The notes under the pieces: generated by a model
Databases searched by the model: none
Told to the model about the DNA's origin: nothing
The model's input: only the letters and a program-made list of their open reading frames with translations
NCBI GenBank assembly: GCA_033816765.1
Contig: JAVSIV010000067.1
Span: 1-26,408 of the forward strand
DNA: 26,408 nt
Origin: Nothopassalora personata
Lineage: Eukaryota > Ascomycota > Dothideomycetes > Mycosphaerellales > Mycosphaerellaceae
Direction of reading: 5' to 3'
Program-made: the position numbers and the translations under genes
Part shown: in pieces, positions 18,217 to 26,408 of the stretch
Numbering within the stretch: the stretch's first letter is position 1
Layout: every line of letters starts with the position of its first letter

Positions 18217-18742
18217 TGTTACGGATCGGATTGGGCCTGCAACCGCAAGCCAATCAGATACCTCACAGTTAAGCGGGCGCAGCCGCTGCAAAGTGTGTTA
18301 CGGATCGGATTGGGCCTGCAACCGCAAGCCAATCAGATACCTCACAGTTAAGCGGGCGCAGCCGCTGCAAAGTGCTCTGCTGATCTGCTTGATCTGTCGA
18401 ACAGATCAACAGATCAGAGCAGAGTACGACGCGAGACGATCTGCTGCTCTGTTTGATCTGTCGAACAGATCAACGGATTAAACAGATCAAGACTATGAAT
18501 CTCCTTTGTATTTAGGAGCGCTGAGAATCCCTTATGGCTTCGAGGCGTTCAACTCACTGTTCAATATCACTGTTTGGAATACACCACAACCCAACCTCTG
18601 CCTCATTGTTTCTTGAGCCTTTGTAAGGTCAAGACACTACTGCTTCATCACTCTCCCTCAAACTTCCCATCGGCCCGAGAACAAACCCGATTGAGCTTGT
18701 CTTCTTGACTTGTGATATCATTAGGTTATACCAAACCTAACA
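18217..18742 (+). repeat. 3' LTR (526 bp)
   Basis: Same length and, by eye, same sequence as the 5' LTR, including the 79-bp duplication (18217-18295, 18296-18374) and the hairpins (the first at 18375-18424). It ends CCTAACA at 18742 and is followed directly by the ACATG duplication. It should also supply the transcript 3' end; no clear polyadenylation motif was identified. Confidence 0.96.
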
Positions 18743-18747
18743 ACATG
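18743..18747. repeat. Target site duplication ACATG, right
   Basis: Exact match to 11369-11373. Joining the flanks across one copy restores an uninterrupted alignment of the older relic to the integrase region (near 16710 of the young element). Confidence 0.95.
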
Positions 18748-21700
18748 TTTCTAATATAGGAATGAAGTGTACGTACTTTGTAAGTCTATTAACTATAACT
18801 AATATTATGTCGTATAGTTGTTTCGTAACTTAGTCTCTTAACGGTAGGAGTTTCGTAATAAAGTCTATTATAACTTCGTCCTATAGTTTTATTAGTAGTA
18901 TCCCAAACTGTAGGTGACCGTATTTTATATGTCTCGTAGCCTTATTTCGTTAATAGTACGCGCATTGCTTAATATAGCGTAGCACCTTTTACCTTCTCTA
19001 TAGGAATGAGAAACTGCGCTATATTAGGTCTATTATTTTCGAAGTTCTAGGGTGCCTATATATTAGTCCGTCGTGATGTTGTCGTATACATTCTTCTTCT
19101 CGATCCTTAGGTACTTAGTATTTTCCTTACGATATAGGGAATTGTTCGTCCTTATCGCCTAGTATTCGTACGATGTTATTAAATTCTCTCGTGTTTACAC
19201 TAAGACTTCCGTCGGGGTTTGTCTTTAATATTTTATGTTGTCCTAGTTCTTTTCCTTCTATATAGTCGCTTCTTCGGCTTAGCGCGTCGGCGCGGCTATT
19301 CTCTCGTCCTAGAGTATATTTAATTTCGAACTTATACTGTCCTAGCAGCTCCGACTAGCGGGCTTGCCTTCGGGTAAGTTCTTTCGTCGTCGTGAAGTAT
19401 ATAAGATTCTTATAGTTAGAAAGAATCGTTAACTTCGGTAGGCCCTCGACATATACTCTCTAATATTGCATAGTAGTAACAATAGCTAGAAGCTCTTTAT
19501 TATAGATGTCGTAGTTCTGTTCCGCTATAGTTATTTTCCGGGAGTAATAGGCTACTAGGTGTCTCTATCTATCGTATATCTACGTTAGACACGCGCCTAT
19601 TACTATATTAGACGCATCGGTCTCGATATAGACTTCCTTACTACTATCGAATAGTCGAAGCGTAGGGGCTAAAGCACATTGTTCCTTAAGTTTCTTAAAT
19701 GCTTTAATCTGTTCCTTTCCCTATTTCTAAGTAACGTCTTTCCTCGTAAGCATCGTTATTAGTGCTGCTGTCCTTACGTAGTCCTTAATGAATTTCCGGT
19801 TGTAGTTCGCTAGTCTAAGGAATAATTATACGTCCTTAACTGTTTTTAGCTCCGGCTATTCTCTAACTAACTGTTTATCGTAGGGTCGATCGTTATCCCT
19901 ATAGTACTAATAATAAAGCCTAAGAATTTAACTTCTTTCTTATAGAATTCGCATTTCTCGGGTGCCGTCTTAAATCCTAATTGCGTAAGTCGTTCGAAGA
20001 CGTCCTAGACTTGTCTTATGTGCTCCTATAGGGATCCTTTCGTGTAGACTAGTATATCGTCTATATAGGCGATAACGCATACGTCGAGTAGGTCTCTAAG
20101 TGTTTCGTTAATAAGGTCCTAGTAGGATGCGGGTGCGTTAGTTAATCCTATTAGTATAACTAAGAATTCGTAGAGTCCGTATCTTGTTCTAAAAGCGGTT
20201 TTCTATTCTTCTCCTTCTACTATTCGTATAGTATAGAAGGTATCTCGTAGGTTAATCTTCGTATACTAGTCCGATCCGGTTAATCTATCTTATGCTTCTT
20301 CGATGTTAGGTAGCGGGTATCGGTTCTTAATCGTAATCTCGTTTAACTTCCTATAGTCTTATACGAGTCGCAACTTCCCGTTTACTTTTAGAACGAATAT
20401 GTATAGAGTTCCTACACTTAAGGTAGATCTTCTTATCTATCCTTTAGCTAGCTTCTCCTTTAGCTATTCTCGTAGGGTCTATAGCTCTTTCTTAGACATT
20501 TAATATAGGGGTCCCTATAGAGGCTCTTTCCCTAGCTAAATGTTAATCTTATAATCCTATAGGCGGTGCTTAGGTAAGGCGGTTTTGCCTCTCTCCTCTT
20601 TAAAGAGTCGCGACCACTTGCGATATTCCTTAGGAATACTTAACTCTAAGATGTTAGTATTCTTCGATAGTGCGTTACTTCTATTACTTCTAGTAACTTT
20701 ATAACCCGGCGGCCCTACGCTAGTGTCTATCCCGGTCGAAGGTGGTTCTTCTATCCTTCTATTTAGCGTAAGCTCGAATGCGTTAAGCTGTTTCCTTATC
20801 TTATCTACTATCGTCCGCTATCGATACGTAGGCTAAATGTCGATAACGCAGTCGCATTCCCTAAATGTAAGTACTCCTCTTCTCTAGTCGATTACTAGAT
20901 TATGCTTTCTTAACTAAGGCATACCTAATACTTAATGTTATAACTAGCTATATTAGTAACATCTAAGGTAATATTCTCGTAGTACTATTAGATAGCTAGT
21001 AGCAATAGTGTCGTCTCCTATTCTACGCTAGGTAACGATAATCCGTTTACCGCGATTAACTCGTAACCCTATTTCTTCTTTAGGGTAGCGAACCCGTTTC
21101 TTCTTACGAAAGACTCGGAGATAAAATTCCCCGCTGCTCCTAAGTCGATTATAACACTAGTCTTATGTCCGTTAACGATTGCTTATGTCTAGAAAACTGT
21201 GTTTAATGTCGATGCGTAAGCCTAAGTGTTGTATAACTCCCTTTAGTTGCTTATTCCTAGGGAGTTAATCCTTTTCCCAAATAGTATGTAGTTCGCTGTA
21301 CTTCGTGCCTAGAGGCTTCGGCTAGAACCTGTAGCCCGTTGCCCTATATCTACACTTGTAGTCTATTGCGTTCCTAGATCTTCTACGATTCTAAGTAGAG
21401 AGCCCGTACGTACTATACTGCTATTCGTAGTTCGTTTAAGACGAAAGTTCCTACTAGTGTTAGGTATCCGGTACCTGTTATTCGGCTTCCTATAGGTAGT
21501 CGTTCGATAACCGCTTTAGCTAAGTTCTTAGTATTGTTCATAGTTAGGTAGCCCTATACTATGCCCCTTATTATGTCGAGTATCTTGTCGAATTCGTTAG
21601 GGTTTAGGTATCGTTTCCCTAAGAACTTTAGTAGGAATTCCTCGTGCCTTCGTTAGAGGTAGATAATTAACTTATAGAGTTTCTTTAGCGCATCTACCGT

Positions 21701-21883
21701 AAATGTATATACTTCGTTTTCGTTATCGGTATCGCTCTCTTCTTCTTCGGATAAGTCCTCGCTTAACTCCTCCGGTACGTAATCTTCTTCGATAGTATCT
21801 AGTTCGTTTGTTTATTGTTCTAGTGCTAGTAACTAGCGTCTATTCTACTCTAGATCCTGGTTTTCTTTATTGTCGTTATCGAA

Positions 21884-21888
21884 GTAAG
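21884..21888. repeat. Target site duplication GTAAG, left of solo LTR
   Basis: GTAAG immediately precedes TGTTACGG of the solo LTR and is repeated at 22220-22224 right after its end. Confidence 0.9.
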
Positions 21889-22219
21889 TGTTACGGATCG
21901 ATCCGGAGAAGCTCCAGCCAACCAATCGATGCCTACACACTAGTGGAAGGATCCGATATGCAGAGTGCTCTCTCCGATCTGCGTGCTCTGTAACAGAGCA
22001 GAGAGAGCAGGACAGATCAACTGATCCGACTGATCAGTCACGCCCAAGACATGGCACTATATAGACGACGCTTCTTTACGAGTATAGATATGAGCCTCGT
22101 GCTCAACTCATTTTAAGTATACACCATATACTGTTTGGAACCACTACCTTCATAACTGATTGAGACATCCCTGCAAAGATCCAAGCCCGAGTTGTGATAA
22201 CGTACAGCGGTTCCTAACA
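21889..22219 (+). mobile_element. Solo LTR of a related Ty3 family (331 bp)
   Basis: It starts TGTTACGGATCG and ends TTCCTAACA, sharing both ends and the ACTGTTTGGAA and CTCAACTCA landmarks with the young LTR, but is otherwise clearly different and shorter. GTAAG flanks it on both sides. It has a nested hairpin (21966-22009) and a TATATAG box (22058-22064). No internal domain follows, so it is a solo LTR left by LTR-LTR recombination. It is not RIPped although it sits in RIPped DNA, so it arrived later. It lies near the junction between the two inverted relics. Confidence 0.88.
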
Positions 22220-22227
22220 GTAAGATT
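22214..22227. repeat. 14-bp duplication CTAACAGTAAGATT, left
   Basis: It spans the last six bases of the solo LTR and the next eight bases, and is repeated exactly at 22992-23005. The length and exactness suit a target duplication made by target-primed reverse transcription. Confidence 0.8.
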
Positions 22228-22991
22228 GTCGTCCTATAGAGAGCGCCTTCACGCGGCGGACGACGTAAGTATCTTCGTTACGACGAAGAGAAACTAAGAC
22301 TCTCTCTCTCGAAAAATACAAGCCTACTCGACTCGAAACAAGAAAAGACAGGTCGGACGAACCGAACGAACGAGATACGCTCAAAATCTACAAACAAGAA
22401 CTCCGGAACTGCGAGAAGGGAAAGCGACGTACATAGCGCACACGTCGCTCGAACAACGAAGGCGCTGTCTACCTGTCGTCCCGGCAAACCACGTAACTGC
22501 CGGCTGGAACCAAGAGAGGCGTTTAGGGGCGCAAACCACGTATACTGCACGGCTGGAACCAAGAGAGGCCGAGGGGGGACGACAGCGAGGCCACTGCGAC
22601 CGAGGAGCTACACTCGAGACCGGAGAACGCGACTGGATTGAAACAGAGGCAACGGGTGTTTCTTGGGATTTTGCTCGGTGCGTACGGGTACGGCCGGCTT
22701 GGCTTTTTAAAACAAGAACGAGACACGGGCGCAAAACTTGTCTCGCCCGGGGCAAGGCGACAAACCGCAATTCTCGACAAGACACGACTACCGGGTACGC
22801 GCGTACTACGCCGCAATATATTCGATTTACGGTTCGAATAGCGAGCGTTGCTCGCATCTTTTAAGGAGTTTTTACGTCCGGGGTACGACGGGGCTTTTCT
22901 CCTTCTCTCAAATTTTGGTCTCGTTCTCGAGACCCGTGTTGCATAGTCTTTGACTCAAATAGCACGTTAATGGAATAATCAATCAATCAAA
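22228..22991 (+). mobile_element. 764-bp insert with ATCA tail, probable LINE/SINE fragment
   Basis: The insert is bracketed by 14-bp direct repeats (22214-22227, 22992-23005), ends in AATAATCAATCAATCAAA and is not RIPped. It contains a 47-48-bp tandem duplication (units at 22484 and 22531, each starting GCAAACCACGTA) and a terminal hairpin (GTCGTCC 22228-22234 with GGACGAC 22258-22264). Open frames exist on both strands but look like chance, with no recognisable domain. A 5'-truncated LINE 3' end or a SINE are the best guesses. No RT remnant or tRNA-like head was seen, so the class is not proven. Confidence 0.55.
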
Positions 22992-23005
22992 CTAACAGTA
23001 AGATT
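22992..23005. repeat. 14-bp duplication CTAACAGTAAGATT, right
   Basis: Exact copy of 22214-22227. Removing the insert and one copy restores the solo LTR followed by its GTAAG duplication. Confidence 0.8.
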
Positions 23006-23013
23006 CGTCTATG

Positions 23014-26000
23014 GACTACGAGATCGAATCCGAGTCTCGAAATGGTTATAGAAGCCTTTATTAGCGATTCTGTTACTAAGACTCGTATTAACTTTACTAC
23101 GCCGCGAAGTTAGGTGTAGGGTATTAGCCTTAGTAACTACGAGGAACCCTAGGAGCGACGTATAGGCAAAACGCTACGCTCCGAGAAGTAGACATCGACG
23201 AATCCTACTTCGACGAAGATAGAAGCGATAAGGAAAATCAGGACCTAGGATAGAACGGATTATAGTTACTAGAACCATAGGAAGAAAGTTAAGAAACCAC
23301 CGGGCTAAACACTATTAAAGAAGACTAGGATCCGGAAGAATTAAGCGAAGAAGATTCCTCCGAAGGAGAAGGGAGCGACACTAACGACGACAACGAATAA
23401 CTTACCTTTACGGTAGATACACCTAAGAAACTGTACGACATAATTATCTACCTATAAAGAAGGCACGAGGAATTCCTACCTAAGATAGGCGGACGAAGGA
23501 GGCTACACTCCATTAAGTTTAATAAGACACTCGATACCCTACGAGGCATAGCCTAGGGATACCCACTTATAGAAATAACCGAGAATCTAGTAACCGCCGT
23601 TATAGAACGACTACCGATAGGAAGCCGAATTATAGGAACCGGATATCTTATACCGTTAGGAACATTTATATCGAATGAATTACGTAACATAGTGCAACAC
23701 GTACGCGCACTCTACTTAGAAACGTAGAAGATCTAGGAACGTAATAGACTATAAGTATAGACATAGGGTAACGGGCTATAGGTTCTAGCCGAAGCCTCTA
23801 GGCACGAAGTATAGCGAACTATATACTATTCGGGAAAAGGATTAGCTCCCTAGGAATAAGCGACTAAAGGGAGTTATGCAATACTTAGGCTTACGTATCG
23901 ACATTAAGCACAGTTTTCTAAACATAAGCAATCGTTAACGGACATAAGACTAGTGTTATAATCGACTTAGGAGTAGCGGGGAATTTTATCTCTGAGTCTT
24001 TTATAAGAAGAAATAGGTTAGCTACCCTAAAGAAGAAATAGGGTTACGAGTTAATCGCGGTAAAACGGATTACCGTTACCTAGCGTAGAATAGGAGACGA
24101 CACTATTGCTACTAGCTATCTAATAGTACTACGAGAATATTACCTTAGATGTTACTAATATAGCTAGTTATAATATAGTATTAGGTATGCCTTAGTTAAG
24201 AAAGCATAATCTAGTAATTGACTAGAGAAGAGGAGTACTTACATTTAGGGAATGCGATTGCGTTATCGACATTTAGCCTACGTAGTAGTAGCGTTCACTT
24301 ATAGATAAGGCAAGCAAATAGCTAAAGGAGATATAGCTTACGCCAAATAGAAGGATAGAAGAACTACCTTCGACCAGGATAGACACTAGCGTAGGGCCGC
24401 CGGGTTACGAAGTTACTAGAAGTAATAGAAGTAACGCACTATCGAAGAATACTAACATCTTAGAGTCAAGTATTCCTAAGGAGTATCGTAAGTAGTCGCG
24501 ACCTGTTTAAAGAGGAGAGAGGCAAAACCGCCTTACCTAATTACCGCCTATAGGATTACAAGATTAACATTTAGCTAGGGAAAGAGCCTCTATAGGGACC
24601 CCTATATTAAATGTCTAAGAAAGAGCTATAGACCCTACGAGAATAGCTAAAGGAGAAGCTAGCTAAAGGATAGATAAGAAGATCTACCTCGAGTGTAGGA
24701 ACTCTATATATATTCGTTCTAAAAGCAAACGGAAGTTACGACTCGTACAAGACTATAGGAAGTTAAACGAGATTACGATTAAGAACCGATACCCGCTACC
24801 TAACATCGAAGAAGCATAAGATAGATTAACCGGATCGGACTAGTATACGAAGATTAACCTACGAGATACCTTCTATACTATACGAATAGTAGAAGGAGAA
24901 GAATAGAAAACCGTTTTTAGAACAAGATACGGACTCTACGAATTCTTAGTTATGCTAATAGGATTAACTAACGCACCCGCATCCTACTAGGACCTTATTA
25001 ACGAAACACTTAGAGACCTACTCGACGTATACGTTATCGCCTATATAGACGATATACTAGTCTATACGAAAGGATCCCTATAGGAGCACATAAAACAAGT
25101 CTAGGACGTCTTCGAACGACTTACGCAGTTAGGATTTAAGACAGCACCCGAGAAATACGAATTCTATAAGAAAGAAGTTAAATTCTTAGGCTTTATTATT
25201 AGTACTATAGGGATAACAATCGACCCTACGAAGACACAGTTAATTAGAGAATAGCTAGAACTAAAAACAGTTAAGGGACGTACAATCATTCCTTAGACTA
25301 GCGAACTATAACCGGAAATTCATTAAGGACTACGTAAAGACAGTAGCACTAATAACGATACTTATAAGGAAAGACATTACCTAGAAATAGGGAAAGGAAC
25401 AGATTAAAGCGTTTAAGAAACTTAAGAAACAATACGCTTTAGCCCCTACGCTTCGACTATTCGATAGTAGTAAGGAAGTCCACATCGAGACCGATACGTC
25501 CGATATAGCAATAGGCGCGTGTCTAACATAGACACACGATAGGCAGAGACACCTAGTAGCCTATTACTCCCGGAAAATGACTATAGCGGAATAGAACTAC
25601 AACATCTATAATAAAGAGCTTCTAGCTATTATTGCTACTATGTAATATTAGAGAGTATATGTCGAGGGCCTACCGAAGTTAACGATTCTTTCTAACTATA
25701 AGAATCTTACGTACTTCACGACGACGAAAGAACTTACCCGAAGGCAAGCCCGCTAGTCGGAGCTACTAGGACAGTATAAGTTCGAAATTAAATATACTCT
25801 AGGACGAGAGAATGGCCGCGCCGACGCGCTAAGCCAAAGAAGCGACTACATAGAAGGAAAAGAACTAGTGTAACATAAGATATTAAAGACAAACCCCGAC
25901 GGAAGTCTTAGTACTAACATAAGAGAATTTAATAATATCGTACGGATATTAGGCGATAGGGACGAACAATTCCCCTATATCGTAAGGAAAATACTAGGTA

Positions 26001-26088
26001 CTAAAGGATCGAGAAGAAGAATGTATACGATAACATTACGACGGACCAACTTATAGATACCCTAGAACTTCGAAAACAATAGACCTTG
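23014..26088 (+). mobile_element. Third RIPped Ty3 copy, truncated at both ends
   Basis: Collinear by eye with 13374 to about 16436 of the young element: gag C-terminus, frameshift site (23832-23838), protease (about 23930-24250), RT (about 24700-25200), RNase H (about 25480-25830) and the integrase zinc region at the right end. It begins at GACTACGAGATCG inside gag and stops before the integrase core. RIP transitions place stops in all frames and there are a few small indels. With the older copy (minus, 18743-21888) it forms a head-to-head inverted repeat with arms of about 2.9 kb. Confidence 0.9.
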
Positions 26089-26408
26089 TTAAGTTGAGAC
26101 CTAATAGGATACGTAGTTAGCAGCGGAGTGGAGTAAGAGATTAATCTTCAACTAGCTAATAGCTATAGGGCATGTAGCAATATATTAGGAACCAATGTGT
26201 AAATTGTGTTAGATGTCTATCTAAGCTAAAGGGGAAAGAAGGTGTCTTCCGATAAGCTAAGTTATCGTAGATGCCTTAGGCTATTAGATTACAACCTAAC
26301 TGTTAGCTCCCCCCTAAGATGCTACATCGTAATACTCCTACTTATGTTACATGGGAGGTTATAGTCTGCTCTTCTCCTGTTAGTAGTATTTAGACCTCTA
26401 TAACAGGT
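26089..26408. other. Unassigned sequence beyond the third copy
   Basis: Homology to the Ty3 family ends near 26088. The remainder is moderately AT-rich, with CpA and TpG present. I see no reading frame, tRNA or clear repeat. A TGTTAG (26301) and a TAACA (26401-26405) could mimic LTR ends, but no duplication or internal domain supports that, and the window ends here. Confidence 0.3.

Larger units (their letters stand above)
11374..18742 (+). mobile_element. Complete young Ty3/gypsy chromodomain retrotransposon
   Basis: A 7369-bp element in the order LTR, gag, pol (protease, RT, RNase H, integrase, chromodomain), antisense ORF, polypurine tract, LTR, flanked by ACATG duplications. The LTRs look identical along their 526 bp, and neither gag nor pol has a stop or frameshift other than the programmed one. 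Insertion is therefore recent and the element may still be active. It lacks the RIP signature of its surroundings. Domain order (integrase after RT/RNase H) and the C-terminal chromodomain place it among the fungal chromoviruses, probably near the Tf1/sushi lineage. It sits in reverse orientation inside an older copy of its own family. Confidence 0.96.
18743..21888 (-). mobile_element. Older RIPped Ty3 copy, 5' part (gag C-terminus to integrase)
   Basis: The reverse complement is collinear by eye with about 13565-16711 of the young element. Landmarks include the RT YMDD region (about 20040-20090), the protease region (about 21100-21200), the frameshift heptamer (21272-21278) and the acidic gag tail (about 21700-21870). 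RIP-type transitions have filled every frame with stops. The copy stops near its gag C-terminal equivalent of about 13557, so it lacks most of gag and any 5' LTR. It continues the relic at 10490-11373 across the young insertion. Confidence 0.9.

Noticed and set aside
22278..22857. Overlapping minus-strand frames in the 764-bp insert
   Set aside because: Several overlapping frames exist on both strands in GC-richer DNA; none has a recognisable domain or coding character.
26301..26405. Short LTR with TGTTAG...TAACA ends
   Set aside because: Only 105 bp, no flanking duplication, no primer site or polypurine tract visible; the ends could be chance.

Overview
This window reads as a transposon graveyard from a filamentous ascomycete (Pezizomycotina). 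Most of it carries the signature of repeat-induced point mutation (RIP). TpA is extremely common and CpA/TpG are nearly absent (bases 1-60 contain neither), CpG is kept, and reading frames are broken almost only by TAG/TAA where Gln or Trp codons would be expected. I see no convincing host gene. Species cannot be fixed from the sequence.

The centrepiece is a complete, apparently young, non-RIPped Ty3/gypsy chromovirus-type LTR retrotransposon at 11374-18742 (7369 bp). It has two 526-bp LTRs that look identical by eye, a 5-bp target duplication (ACATG), a polypurine tract, and intact gag and pol frames joined by a canonical -1 frameshift signal. Pol carries protease, RT, RNase H, an H2C2/DDE integrase and a C-terminal chromodomain. 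There is no tRNA-type primer site. The first bases of the predicted transcript are instead complementary to sequence just inside the 5' LTR, suggesting Tf1/sushi-style self-priming. Between pol and the 3' LTR, an antisense ORF encodes a Zn2Cys6-spaced cysteine cluster followed by a coiled coil. A related, RIP-broken frame sits in the matching place in an older copy.

The young element is inserted in opposite orientation into the integrase region of an older RIP-mutated copy of its own family (minus strand, about 10490-11373 and 18743-21888). A third RIPped copy (plus strand, 23014-26088) lies head-to-head with it, so the two relics form a large inverted repeat. The junction holds two later non-RIPped insertions: a solo LTR of a related family (21889-22219, duplication GTAAG) and a 764-bp insert with a 14-bp target duplication and an ATCA-repeat tail (22228-22991), best explained as a LINE/SINE fragment.

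The left part (1-5300) is heavily RIPped repeat: an unrecognised broken gene on plus (about 570-1396), a 164-bp tandem array (1505-2221), broken coding sequence on minus (about 2393-4640) and a 180-bp tandem array (4796-5275). From 5300 to 10490 mutation is milder. This stretch holds two tRNA-like Pol III units, a broken gag-protease-like gene (6197-9040) bracketed by copies of a CGG-N8-CCG palindrome, and the broken antisense-type coiled-coil gene (9460-10260). The last 320 bases are unassigned.
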